From: Ideonella benzenivorans
Lineage (GTDB): Bacteria; Pseudomonadota; Gammaproteobacteria; Burkholderiales; Burkholderiaceae_C
NCBI RefSeq assembly: GCF_020387415.1
Contig: NZ_JAGWCB010000010.1
Location: 620,001 to 684,000 of the forward strand
Direction: 5' to 3'
Length of the DNA: 64,000 bases
The notes beneath the pieces are model-generated. The model was not told the DNA's origin. It saw only the letters and a program-made list of their open reading frames with translations, and searched no databases. Both the position numbers and the translations under genes were made by a program. How positions within the stretch are numbered: the stretch's first letter is position 1; the number at the start of each line of letters is the position of its first letter. Below, in pieces: positions 15,120 to 23,426 of this stretch.

Positions 15120-16187
15120 ATGGCACTGGACCGCGTCGCCCCCGTCAGCATGCCGCGCCCGGTGCTGGGCACCGGCAGCTGGGCCCCCCCCGCCTGGCGA
15201 GCCGGCGACCTGGTGCTGCTGCGCCTGGTGGGTTTTCAGGACGGCATGGCCTTGCTGCAAGGGGCCGAGGGCCGGGTCTGGCGCCTGCCGGGCTCGGACC
15301 CACGCCTGGCCAACCTGCCCCCGGGCACGCCGCTCAGTTGGACCGTGGTCAGCACCCGGCCCCAGCTGGCCTTGCAGCTGCAAAGCACGACCGCGACGCC
15401 CGGCGACGATGGCCCGCCCAGCACGGCGCCCCCTCAGGCCACCGCCGAGGCCCCCCCGACCGCCACCCCGGCCGCCGGCCCGGCGCTGAACGACCTGCGC
15501 CCCGATGCCGAGATCCTGCGGTTGATCCACCCCCTGAGCGCCGAGGCCACGCGGCTGGCCTTCCAGTGGCGCCGCCAGGTGCTGACCGGCACCGGCCGCG
15601 GCAGCGATGCGCGCGAGCGCTGGCGCCAGCGCGCCGCGGATGGCGCCCTGCCCTGGGGGCTGCTGGCCAGCTGGCTGTCGCAGGAGGAGGCGCCGGACGA
15701 AGACACGGCGCCGCCGCCCCGGTCACCACGCTTTGAACTGGGTCTGGGCCCTTTGCGCCTGGGCTTGCTGCTGGTCGAGCCCGACCCCGACCTGGATCGC
15801 GACGCGCCCCCACAGGTCCGCCCCCTGGCCCTGCGCGTGATGCTGAACCCGCCCGGCTGGGGGCCGGTGGTGCTGCAGATCGAACTGGGGCGCCCCGGGC
15901 TGCGCCTGCGGCTGGCCGCGGCCGAGGCCGCCACCTTGGCGCGGCTGCAGGCGCGGCTGCCGCAGCTGACCGGCCTGATCAGCCGCCTGGGGCTGACGCT
16001 GCAGGCCAGCCGGCTCGACCGGCTGGGCCCGGGCATGGACCTGTGGACGCCGCCGGCCGGCAGCGTGCGGCCAGCCCGCCTGCCGCCACTGCTGTTTCGC
16101 GTGGCGGCCGAGCTCTGCCTGGCACTGTGGGCGGACGAGCTGGTGCCCCCCGCCCCGCGGTCGCGGCGGGCTGCCTCAGCCCAGTGA
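15120..16187 (+). CDS. FliK-like protein of unknown role, next to flagellin
   Basis: A 355-residue protein that I do not recognise with certainty. The N-terminus (about 25-80) resembles the domain seen in some hook-length proteins (Leu-Val-Leu-Leu-Arg-Leu-Val, Gly-Arg-Val-Trp-Arg-Leu-Pro-Gly, Leu-Pro-Pro-Gly-Thr-Pro-Leu). Residues 85-125 are an Ala/Pro/Thr-rich linker. The C-terminal part (about 240-310) has the pattern of the FliK C-terminal domain: Gly-Pro-Val-Val-Leu-Gln-Ile-Glu-Leu, then Leu-Arg-Leu-Arg-Leu and an Ala/Leu helix Leu-Pro-Gln-Leu-Thr-Gly-Leu-Ile-Ser-Arg-Leu-Gly-Leu. A clearer FliK is encoded at 31174. It may be a second export-substrate or length-control protein. Its 3' end overlaps the convergent flhA by 12 bases. 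Confidence 0.7.
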   Translation: MALDRVAPVSMPRPVLGTGSWAPPAWRAGDLVLLRLVGFQDGMALLQGAEGRVWRLPGSDPRLANLPPGTPLSWTVVSTRPQLALQLQSTTATPGDDGPPSTAPPQATAEAPPTATPAAGPALNDLRPDAEILRLIHPLSAEATRLAFQWRRQVLTGTGRGSDARERWRQRAADGALPWGLLASWLSQEEAPDEDTAPPPRSPRFELGLGPLRLGLLLVEPDPDLDRDAPPQVRPLALRVMLNPPGWGPVVLQIELGRPGLRLRLAAAEAATLARLQARLPQLTGLISRLGLTLQASRLDRLGPGMDLWTPPAGSVRPARLPPLLFRVAAELCLALWADELVPPAPRSRRAASAQ

Positions 16188-18266
16188 GCCGACGATGCTG
16201 ACCTCGCGCTGCTCGGGCACCTCGTTGTAGGACAGCACACTCAGGCCCGGCGCGAACAGCCGCGCGTAGCGGGCCAGCAGCGGCCGGATCTGCGGCATCA
16301 CCAGCAGCACCGGCGCGGTGGCCTGCTGCTTCATCTGCTCGCGCACGGTGGGCATGTTCAGCTGCAGCTGCGACAGCAGCTGCGGATCGACCGGGAAGTT
16401 GTCCAGCGCCACCTTCTGGTTGCCCTGGCGGGCCTGGTTCAGCGCCCCCAGCAGCAGGCTTTCCAGCTCGCCGCTGAGGTTGAAGGCCTTGAGTTCGGCC
16501 GCCGGCCCGCACAGGCCGTTGACGATCTGGCGGCGCAGCGTGCAGCGCACCTCGGCGGCCAGCATCAGCGGGTCCTTGGTGGCCTCGGCGTTCTCCAGCA
16601 GCGTGGTGGCCACCGGCACGATGTCCTTGAGCGACACCCCTTCGGCCAGCAGCGCGCGGAAGACCTTGAGCAACTGGCTGTGGTTGAGCGCCTTCTCCAG
16701 CGCGGCCGCCAGCTTGGGCGCCAGCGTGGTCAGGCGCTCCAGCAGCGCGGCCACGTCGTCGTGGCGCAGCAGCTCGGGCAGCTGCTCGCGCACCAGCTTC
16801 GACAAGTGGGTGGCGATCACGCTGGGCACATCCACCACCTGGTAGCCCAGGCCCAGCGCATGGGCCTTGTCTTCCGGGGCGATCCAGACCACCGGCATGC
16901 GGTAGGCCGGGTCCACCGCCGGCAGGCCGTCCAGCTCGCCGTAGGTCTGCGGCGAAGGAATGGCCATCAGCCGGTCGGGGTGCACCTCGCCACCGGCCAG
17001 CGGCGTGCCGTTGAGCAGCACGCTGTACTGGGTGGGCTTGAGGCCCAGGTCGTCGCGCACGCCGATGGCCGGCAGCAGCAGGCCCATCTGCTCGCTGAGC
17101 GTCTGGCGCAAGCCCTTGACCCGCTGCGTCAGCGGCGCGCCGTGCGCCTGGTCGATCAGGCCCACCAGGCGGTAGCCCACGGTCAGGGTCAGCGGCTCGA
17201 CCACCGGCAGGCTGCGCCAGTCCAGCTCGGGCGGGCGCTCCACCACCAACGCCGCCTGCAGAGCCTGTTCGGGCTCGGCCACCGGCTTGGGCTCGCGCTG
17301 GTGCATGCGCCAGCCGGCAAAGGCCAGCAGCGCGGCAAAGGCCAGGAAGGTCATCCGCGGCATGCCGGGGATGCTGGCCAGCAGCGCCATCATGCCGGCG
17401 GCGCTGAACAGCACCGCCGGGTTGGCCAGCAGCTGCTCGCCGACCTGGGTCTCGAAGTCGCCCGAATCGCTGATGCGGGTGACGATGATGGCGGCGGCCG
17501 AGGACAGCAGCAGCGCCGGAATCTGGGCCACCAGGCCATCGCCGATGGTCAGCAGCGCGTACTGGCGGAAGGCATCGGAGAAGCTGAGGTCGTGCATCAG
17601 CGCGCCGATGGCCACGCCGCCCAGCATGTTGATCAGCAGGATCAGGATGCCGGCGACGGCGTCGCCGCGCACGAACTTGGAGGCGCCGTCCATCGCGCCG
17701 TAGAAGTCGGCCTCCATGCCCACCTCGCGGCGGCGGGCCTGGGCCTTCTCCTGGTTGATCAGGCCGGCGTTCAGGTCGGCGTCGATCGCCATCTGCTTGC
17801 CGGGCAGCGCATCCAGCGTGAAGCGGGCCGAGACCTCCGAGATGCGCTCCGCGCCCTTGGTGACCACCACGAAGTTGATGATCATCAGGATGACGAAGAC
17901 CACCAGGCCGACGACGAAGTTGCCGCCGATCACCACGTTGCCGAAGGCCTCGATCACATGGCCGGCCGCCTGCGTGCCCTCGTGGCCGTGCAACAGCACC
18001 ACCCGGGTGGAGGCCACGTTGAGCGTCAGCCGCATCAGCGTGGTGGCCAGGATGATGGTCGGGAAGACCGAGAAATCCAGCGGCCGCTTGGCGCTCACGC
18101 TGACCAGCACCACCACCATCGCCAGCACGATGTTGAACGTGAACAGCACGTCCAGCAGCGCCGGCGGCAGCGGCAGGATGATCATGGCCAGCACGGCCAT
18201 CAGGAACAGCGGCGTGGCCACCTTCTGGCGACGGACTTCGGCAAGGAATCGGCTCAGCGCGTTCAT
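16176..18266 (-). CDS. flhA: Flagellar export gate protein FlhA
   Basis: A 696-residue inner-membrane protein, the major component of the flagellar type III export gate that uses the proton gradient. The first 320 residues carry about eight membrane segments. Between them is the conserved cytoplasmic FHIPEP-type loop with Leu-Thr-Leu-Asn-Val-Ala-Ser-Thr-Arg, Phe-x-Leu-Asp-Ala-Leu-Pro-Gly-Lys-Gln-Met-Ala-Ile-Asp-Ala-Asp and Ala-Asp-Phe-Tyr-Gly-Ala-Met-Asp-Gly-Ala-Ser-Lys-Phe-Val. The remainder is the soluble domain that docks chaperone-substrate complexes. ATG 18266 overlaps the flhB stop (ATGA). It is the last gene of the minus-strand block that begins with fliM, the order seen in lateral flagellar loci. 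Confidence 0.97.
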   Translation of the reverse strand: MNALSRFLAEVRRQKVATPLFLMAVLAMIILPLPPALLDVLFTFNIVLAMVVVLVSVSAKRPLDFSVFPTIILATTLMRLTLNVASTRVVLLHGHEGTQAAGHVIEAFGNVVIGGNFVVGLVVFVILMIINFVVVTKGAERISEVSARFTLDALPGKQMAIDADLNAGLINQEKAQARRREVGMEADFYGAMDGASKFVRGDAVAGILILLINMLGGVAIGALMHDLSFSDAFRQYALLTIGDGLVAQIPALLLSSAAAIIVTRISDSGDFETQVGEQLLANPAVLFSAAGMMALLASIPGMPRMTFLAFAALLAFAGWRMHQREPKPVAEPEQALQAALVVERPPELDWRSLPVVEPLTLTVGYRLVGLIDQAHGAPLTQRVKGLRQTLSEQMGLLLPAIGVRDDLGLKPTQYSVLLNGTPLAGGEVHPDRLMAIPSPQTYGELDGLPAVDPAYRMPVVWIAPEDKAHALGLGYQVVDVPSVIATHLSKLVREQLPELLRHDDVAALLERLTTLAPKLAAALEKALNHSQLLKVFRALLAEGVSLKDIVPVATTLLENAEATKDPLMLAAEVRCTLRRQIVNGLCGPAAELKAFNLSGELESLLLGALNQARQGNQKVALDNFPVDPQLLSQLQLNMPTVREQMKQQATAPVLLVMPQIRPLLARYARLFAPGLSVLSYNEVPEQREVSIVGSLG

Positions 18267-19396
18267 GGCGTGATCTCGGAAAGGTGGGCTGGCACCGGGA
18301 TGTCGGTGGGCAGCACGGGCGCGGCGGGGCGGCGCCCCTGCTGGAAGGCCTGGAGTGCCAGCACGTGGTGCAGCACCAGTGCCACGGCCTTGTAGAGCGC
18401 GGCGGGGATCTGCTGCTGGACCTGGCTGGTGCGGTAGATGGCGCGCGCCAGCGGCGGGATCTCCAGCACCTCCACCCGGTGTTCCCGCGCCAGCTGGCGG
18501 ATGTAGAGGGCCATCTCGTCCACGCCCTTGGCCACCACGTAGGGGGCCTGGGCGCGCTTCTCGTCGTACTTCAGCGCAACGGCGTAGTGCTCGGGGTTGA
18601 CGATCACCACGTCCGCGGTGGGCACCGTCTTGCGCGCACCGCGGCGGGCCAGCGCCAGCTGCAGCTGGCGGATGCGCTGGCGCACCTCGGGCCGGCCCTC
18701 GTTGTTCTTGTGCTCTTCCTTGACTTCCTGCTTGCTCATGCGCTGCTGGCGCATGAACAGGAAGCGCTGCAGCGGCAGGTCGGCCAGCGCGAACAGCACG
18801 AAGACCATCGCCATCGACAGGATGCCGTCCATCATCAGCCCGGCCCCGACCTCGATGGCCTGGCTCAGGCTGAGCGACTGCAGGTGCAGCTCCGCGGGCA
18901 GCGCCGAGCGCACCACATGCCACAGCACCGCCAGCAGCACGCCCACCTTGAACAGCGACAGGCCGAACTCGCTGAAGTGTTTGCCCGAGACGAGCCGGCC
19001 CAGGTTGCTCAGCGGGTTGAAGCGTTCCAGCTTGGGCTGCAGGTTGCTGGTGCTGAAGATCCAGCCGCCCGGCCACAGCGAGCCCGCGATGATGGCCAGC
19101 GGAATCACCGCCAGCGGGGCCACCATCTTGACCAGCAGCAGCATGACCGCCGGAAAGACCAGCGAGCCCAGGTTCAGCAGGCTCTCGGGTCCGTCCAGCG
19201 GCGAGAGGATCAGCTGGAACAGGGCCCGGAAATCGGCCAGCCAGGACGGCATCAGCAGCATCACCAGCTTGATGCCCAGCAGCAGGCCGATGGCCGTGGC
19301 GACGTCGCGCGAGCGGACGACCTGGCCCTGCTCGCGCACCTTGCGCAGCTTCTGCTGCGAGGCCTGTTCGGTCTTGTCGCTGGCTTCATCGGCCAT
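18263..19396 (-). CDS. flhB: Flagellar export switch protein FlhB
   Basis: A 377-residue export-gate protein that switches specificity from hook to filament substrates. It has four membrane segments in the first 210 residues. Then comes the basic linker and the autocleavage site Asn267-Pro268-Glu269-His270, a NPEH form of the usual NPTH. The N-terminus Asp-Lys-Thr-Glu-x-Ala-Ser-Gln-Gln-Lys-Leu is typical of the family. The start overlaps the fliR stop by 11 bases and the stop overlaps the flhA start. Partner FliK proteins are encoded in this locus. Confidence 0.96.
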   Translation of the reverse strand: MADEASDKTEQASQQKLRKVREQGQVVRSRDVATAIGLLLGIKLVMLLMPSWLADFRALFQLILSPLDGPESLLNLGSLVFPAVMLLLVKMVAPLAVIPLAIIAGSLWPGGWIFSTSNLQPKLERFNPLSNLGRLVSGKHFSEFGLSLFKVGVLLAVLWHVVRSALPAELHLQSLSLSQAIEVGAGLMMDGILSMAMVFVLFALADLPLQRFLFMRQQRMSKQEVKEEHKNNEGRPEVRQRIRQLQLALARRGARKTVPTADVVIVNPEHYAVALKYDEKRAQAPYVVAKGVDEMALYIRQLAREHRVEVLEIPPLARAIYRTSQVQQQIPAALYKAVALVLHHVLALQAFQQGRRPAAPVLPTDIPVPAHLSEITP

Positions 19397-20183
19397 GCGC
19401 GGCCTCCTTGGCCTGCATCAGCCCCTGCTGCAGCAGGTCCAGCGTGTGCTGGGTCGCCTGCAGGTAATGCGCCGGCAGCGACGGGGCCAGCGCCCACAGC
19501 ATCAGCACGCCAAACAGCGTGACCACCGAGAAGCCGAGCGAGAACAGGTTCATCGTCGGCGCCACCCGGTTCAGAAAACCGAAGCCGATCTGCACCACCA
19601 GGGTGGAGAACACCAGCGGCAGCGCCAGCAGCATCGCGGCCGAGAAGACCCAGCCCACCTGCAGCACCAGCGTGTCCAGCGACAGCTGCCCCCAGCCGGC
19701 GCCGACCGGCCAGGCCTTGAAGCTGGCGCCCAGCACGCCGGTGATCACCAGGTGGCCGTCCACCGCGAAGAACACCAGGGTGCAGAGGATGAACAGCAGG
19801 TTGGACACCGCGTCCGACGCGCTGCCGTTGAGCGGGTCGTTCATCACCGCCATCGCCAGCCCCATCTGCGAGGAGGCCAGGTAGCCCAGCACCTGGAACA
19901 CCGCGATGGCCAGTTGCAAGGCCAGCCCGATGGCCAGGCCGATCACCGCCTGCTCCAGCGTGGCGACCACGCCCTGCAGGGACAGCGGGTCGATCGGCAC
20001 CGCGCCCTGGGCGGCCACCGGCATCAGGATCACGCCCAGCACCAGCGCCAGCAGGATGCGCACCGTCACCGGCACCAGGGCCTCGCCCAGCACGGGCGCC
20101 ATGCTGAGCACGGCCAGGCTGCGGCAGAACGGCCACCACAGGGCCGCGAGCAGCGCCGGCAGTTTCAGCAGCAGGGCGTCCAT
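19386..20183 (-). CDS. fliR: Flagellar export protein FliR
   Basis: A 265-residue integral membrane protein of the export gate, which forms the FliP-FliQ-FliR core in the centre of the MS ring. About six hydrophobic segments are visible. Family landmarks are the early Arg-Ser-Leu-Ala-Val-Leu-Ser-Met-Ala-Pro-Val-Leu-Gly, the central Gly-Leu-Ala-Met-Ala-Val-Met-Asn-Asp-Pro-Leu-Asn-Gly and Asn-Leu-Leu-Phe-Ile-Leu. It lies 13 bases after fliQ and overlaps flhB. Confidence 0.95.
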   Translation of the reverse strand: MDALLLKLPALLAALWWPFCRSLAVLSMAPVLGEALVPVTVRILLALVLGVILMPVAAQGAVPIDPLSLQGVVATLEQAVIGLAIGLALQLAIAVFQVLGYLASSQMGLAMAVMNDPLNGSASDAVSNLLFILCTLVFFAVDGHLVITGVLGASFKAWPVGAGWGQLSLDTLVLQVGWVFSAAMLLALPLVFSTLVVQIGFGFLNRVAPTMNLFSLGFSVVTLFGVLMLWALAPSLPAHYLQATQHTLDLLQQGLMQAKEAAHGR

Positions 20184-20196
20184 CGGCGGGCCGCCC

Positions 20197-20469
20197 TCAG
20201 CCGACCAGGGCCGCGGCCCGGTGGAAGATGCTGACGCAGTAGTCCATCAGCATGACCACCATCCAGCGCCCGGCCAGGCCCACCACCAGCAGCGTGACCA
20301 GCAGGCGCGGCAGAAAGCTCAGGGTCTGCTCGTTGATCTGGGTGGCGGCCTGGAACAGGCTGACCACCAGGCCCACCACCAGGCCCGGCAACACCAGCAC
20401 CGTGACCAGCAGCATCACCAGCTTCAGGCATTCGGCCACCAGGTCGGCGGCGATCTCGGGGGTCAGCAT
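20197..20469 (-). CDS. fliQ: Flagellar export protein FliQ
   Basis: A 90-residue protein with two membrane helices (about 10-38 and 50-76), the standard length for FliQ, which surrounds FliP5-FliR1 in the export gate. Diagnostic are Leu-Val-Val-Gly-Leu-Val-Val-Ser-Leu-Phe-Gln-Ala-Ala-Thr-Gln-Ile-Asn-Glu-Gln-Thr and Leu-Ser-Phe-Leu-Pro. It sits between fliP and fliR with short gaps, in one operon. Confidence 0.96.
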   Translation of the reverse strand: MLTPEIAADLVAECLKLVMLLVTVLVLPGLVVGLVVSLFQAATQINEQTLSFLPRLLVTLLVVGLAGRWMVVMLMDYCVSIFHRAAALVG

Positions 20470-20491
20470 GGGCGGCGTTCCTCGCGCGGGT

Positions 20492-21262
20492 TCAGACGGG
20501 ATGCACGCTGCTGACCAGGGTCTGGACGGTCAGCGTCCAGCCGTCCACCAGCACGAACAGCAGCAGCTTGAGCGGCAGCGAGATGACCAGCGGCGAGAGC
20601 ATCATCATCCCCATGGCCATCAGCACCGAGGACACCACCAGGTCGATGACCAGGAAGGGGATGAACAGCAGGCAGCCGATCTGGAAGGCGGTCTTGAGCT
20701 CGCTGAGCACGAAGGCCGCCAGCTTGACGGTGAAGGCATGGTCCTCGGGCTTGGCCACCTTGGTGTCGCCGGCCAGGCCCGCCACCTGCTGCAGCGCGGC
20801 CTTGCTGGTCTGGGCCAGCATGAAGCGCGACAGCGGCTGCGCAGCGCGCTCCAGCGCCACCTCCATGCTGATCTGGTTCTGGTCGTAGGGCTTGAAGGCC
20901 TGGCTCCAGATCTGGTCGCCCACCGGGCGCATCACCAGCAGCGTGAGGATCAGCGCCACGCCGGTGACGATGCGGTTGGGCAGGCCCTGCTGCAGGCCCA
21001 GGGCCTGGCGCAGCAGCGACAGCACGATCACGAAGCGGGTGAAGCTGGTCATCATGAGCACCAGCGCGGGCAGCAGCCCGAGCAGGGTCATCAGGACCAG
21101 GATCTGCGACTTGACGGTCAGGCCGCCGGCGGGGCCGGCCGCCCCCAGGTCGGGCAGCTTCAGTTCGTCGGCCTGCGCCGCGGCCGCGCCAGCCAGCAGG
21201 GCCAGCATCAGCAGCGGACGGGCCCAGGCCCGCAGCACCGGCCATCGCGGCATGGAACTCAT
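20492..21262 (-). CDS. fliP: Flagellar export protein FliP
   Basis: A 256-residue export-gate protein with a cleavable signal peptide (about 1-31, ending Ala-Gln-Ala), which is usual for FliP. The conserved core starts at Leu-x-Leu-Leu-Pro-Ala-Leu-Val-Leu-Met-Met-Thr-Ser-Phe-Thr-Arg. It includes Arg-Gln-Ala-Leu-Gly and, at the C-terminus, Met-Gly-Met-Met-Met-Leu-Ser-Pro and Lys-Leu-Leu-Leu-Phe-Val-Leu-Val-Asp-Gly-Trp. Its start codon overlaps the fliN stop by four bases. No room is left for fliO, which in primary systems stands between fliN and fliP. Confidence 0.96.
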   Translation of the reverse strand: MSSMPRWPVLRAWARPLLMLALLAGAAAAQADELKLPDLGAAGPAGGLTVKSQILVLMTLLGLLPALVLMMTSFTRFVIVLSLLRQALGLQQGLPNRIVTGVALILTLLVMRPVGDQIWSQAFKPYDQNQISMEVALERAAQPLSRFMLAQTSKAALQQVAGLAGDTKVAKPEDHAFTVKLAAFVLSELKTAFQIGCLLFIPFLVIDLVVSSVLMAMGMMMLSPLVISLPLKLLLFVLVDGWTLTVQTLVSSVHPV

Positions 21263-21627
21263 CCTTGCAGGCTGTCCAGGTCCAGGCCGCTGAGCTCGAC
21301 GACCTTCAGGCCGTAGTTGTCGCCGGAGACCACCACCTCGGCCCGGCCCACCGGCGTGCCGTTGGCCTTGATGACCAGCGGCTCGCCGGCCAGCGCGTCG
21401 AGCTCGACCACCGACTCTTCGTTCAGGTCGGCCAGGTCCTGCAGGCTGACGCGGGCGCTGCCGACTTCCAACGTCAGCGTGATGGGGATGCGGCGCATCA
21501 TCTGCGACAGGTCGCGGCGCGGCTTGGCCGGCGCGGCCGTCGGAGCCACCTCGGGCGTGTCCAGGTCGATCAGGTCAGGGCCGTCGCCCAGCAGGGGGTC
21601 CATCTCCAGCTTGTCGTTGGCGTTCAT
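21259..21627 (-). CDS. fliN: Flagellar switch protein FliN
   Basis: A 122-residue C-ring component made of a variable acidic N-terminus (about 1-50) and one SpoA domain. The domain reads Ile-Pro-Ile-Thr-Leu-Thr-Leu-Glu-Val-Gly-Ser-Ala-Arg-Val-Ser-Leu, then Val-Val-Glu-Leu-Asp-x-Leu-Ala-Gly-Glu-Pro, Ala-Asn-Gly and Glu-Val-Val-Val. I chose ATG 21627, nine bases from the fliM stop, because a longer reading would overlap fliM. It forms the lower C ring with FliM and is translationally coupled to fliP. Confidence 0.94.
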   Translation of the reverse strand: MNANDKLEMDPLLGDGPDLIDLDTPEVAPTAAPAKPRRDLSQMMRRIPITLTLEVGSARVSLQDLADLNEESVVELDALAGEPLVIKANGTPVGRAEVVVSGDNYGLKVVELSGLDLDSLQG

Positions 21628-21635
21628 GGGTTCGG

Positions 21636-22499
21636 TCACTCCGCGTCTTGGAAGGAAGTCAGGCACAGCTTGCCCTGGCGTTCGGCCACCGTGGCGGTGA
21701 ACAGCCGGGCATCGTCGATCAGCACATCGGTGGCCCCCAGGCGCACCGGCAGCACCTCACCGGGCCGCAGGTCCAGCAGCCTGCCCAGCGGCATGTCCTG
21801 CTGCAGCAGGCGGGCGGTCAGGGTCAGGCCCAGGCGGTGCGGGAAGGGCCGGGCCGCGTCCCGCTGTTCGCGGCCCCGGCTGCGCCGCATCGGCTCCAGC
21901 CACTTGAACAGGCGCTCCATCCAGAAGGCGTCGAGCACGAAGGCCCCCCGGCCCCGCACACCGGAGTCGGCGTCCTGCAGCTCGAAGTCCAGTTGCCAGC
22001 CCTGCGCCGGTGCCGGGCAGCCGCCCAGGCCCTCGGGCTGCGCCGCGCTGGCCGGCACGGCGCCTTCCAGCCCGTCCCGGCAGCGGGCCAGCAGCACGGC
22101 CAGCCACTGCCGGCCCAGCTGGCGCACCAGCCGTTCTTCGGTGCTGGTCTCACCCACCTGGGTCGGATCGCAGGCCGGCGGCAGCTGTTCGCGGCTCAGC
22201 CCGTAGCGGTAGCCCAGCACGCACAGGGCGGCGCTGCGGTCGAGCATGAACTGCAGGCGCCCGTCCTCGGCGGCGTAGGCCGTCCAGCGCCCGGGCCGGG
22301 GCTGGACCGCGCCGAAGCGCAGGCCGTCCAGCGACAAGGCCGCACGGTGATGGCGGTTGAAGGGCTGGACCCAACTGCGTTCCAGGTCGTCGTGCAGGCG
22401 TTGCGCCACCTCGGCCAGTCGGTGGACTGGACGCCCGAGGTAGCGGGGGTCCACCACCTGCGGCGCACCGACGCGCGGCGTCGAAGATGTATTGGCCAT
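21636..22499 (-). CDS. fliM: Atypical, short FliM-like switch protein
   Basis: A 287-residue C-ring protein, about 40 residues shorter than usual FliM. The C-terminal SpoA domain is clear (Leu-Gly-Arg-Leu-Leu-Asp-Leu-Arg-Pro-Gly-Glu-Val-Leu-Pro-Val near residue 245). The middle domain is diverged: where FliM normally has Gly-Gly-x-Gly before a Thr-Glu-Ile-Glu stretch, this protein has Gly-Tyr-Arg-Tyr-Gly and later Thr-Ser-Thr-Glu-Glu-Arg-Leu. The N-terminal CheY-binding motif (Leu-Ser-Gln-x-Glu-Ile-Asp-Ala-Leu) is absent; the chain starts Met-Ala-Asn-Thr-Ser-Ser. I chose ATG 22499 because upstream sequence is basic and low in complexity; a longer start at 22550 would not add the motif. Its place before fliN makes FliM the best reading. 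It heads the minus-strand operon. Confidence 0.85.
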   Translation of the reverse strand: MANTSSTPRVGAPQVVDPRYLGRPVHRLAEVAQRLHDDLERSWVQPFNRHHRAALSLDGLRFGAVQPRPGRWTAYAAEDGRLQFMLDRSAALCVLGYRYGLSREQLPPACDPTQVGETSTEERLVRQLGRQWLAVLLARCRDGLEGAVPASAAQPEGLGGCPAPAQGWQLDFELQDADSGVRGRGAFVLDAFWMERLFKWLEPMRRSRGREQRDAARPFPHRLGLTLTARLLQQDMPLGRLLDLRPGEVLPVRLGATDVLIDDARLFTATVAERQGKLCLTSFQDAE

Positions 22500-23426
22500 G
22501 GATGTGCTGTCTGTACAGGATGAAGCCGATGAATTTCGACCCCAGCACATGCTAGTGAAGCGACGCGCCGGGCGATCCCTCGCACAGCGCCTGTTTTTCT
22601 GCCGTATTTCACATTGCAATGCAGCATGTCCGCAGGGTGAGGCCGGCGGCGTGGGGGGGCGCACCGCCACACCGGATATCCCGCGCCGGGCCCTTTGAAT
22701 CCCGGGGCGCCCTTCACAAAAGGTTCACCGGATTCCGTGCAGCAGATCACGGGGCCGGATGTTGCATTGCATCAAACCCAACTTGCATTTCTTCACAGAG
22801 CCAGCAGAATGGGCACCATTCTTGGCACACCCGCACGAAAGTCGGGGTCGCAAAGCTTCCGGTCTGTCGTCCTGTCCAGGACCACGATAGCGGGGCCGCC
22901 GAACCGGTGGCAGCCGGCCTTGCGCCGCGCTGCCGACCTGGATGCCCGTCCAGCACCCCTGGCAGGGCCGGTTCGTCGCCGTCACCACGGCCGTGGTGAC
23001 GTTGCGCCCTTTCTCTCCTCGGGAGCGCCGCTGCCGCCACCCGCTTCAGAAAGGACGCCCGCATGCTCTCCAGAGCCCCCTGCACCGCATGCCATCCACG
23101 GCACCTTCGCCACGGCAACGGCAGGCCTGCCACCCCCCAGGCACTTCCTGTCGCAGACCTGCGGGATAGCCCGGAGAAACAGGTCAAGGACGGCCTTTAC
23201 TTTTCTTTGAACTTGCCGTTACCACAGCGAAGATAGGTTTCAACGAAAACACAGGGCAACGCCGCCCGTTCGCTGGGAATCCCCACCATGCATGGACACC
23301 CGAGCCTCAGGGCAAGGGTCAGGGATTCCTTTGCCCTTCGCCGGGAATGTCTCGCGGAGAAATGGTCGGCAGCTCCGGTTTTCCATCCGAAATCCCTTAG
23401 CGAACATTCAGGAAATTCTGACCGCC
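22500..23426. other. Long non-coding divergent region between fliM and fliE
   Basis: About 930 bases between the two divergent flagellar operons, with no credible gene on either strand. In enterobacterial Flag-2 and Vibrio lateral loci this position holds lafK, a sigma-54 activator gene. Here only short frames without ribosome sites are present. Visible elements are a ten-base palindrome CATTGCAATG (22612-22621), a CTGTACAG palindrome 10 bases upstream of fliM (22510-22519 area), and one GG-N10-GC element with a perfect TTGCAT -12 half (22757-22770), a possible but weak sigma-54 promoter. Both operon promoters should lie here. Confidence 0.6.

Noticed and set aside
22755-22772. Confident sigma-54 promoter upstream of fliE
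   Set aside because: Only GG-N10-GC and TTGCAT agree with the consensus, the -24 half is poor, and it is over 650 bases from fliE; listed only as a weak candidate.
22695-23210. A 171-codon plus-strand frame and several minus-strand frames between fliM and fliE
   Set aside because: Their translations are Pro/Arg/Ala/Ser-rich without domain pattern, ribosome sites are missing, and they overlap one another on both strands; such long frames are frequent in GC-rich DNA.
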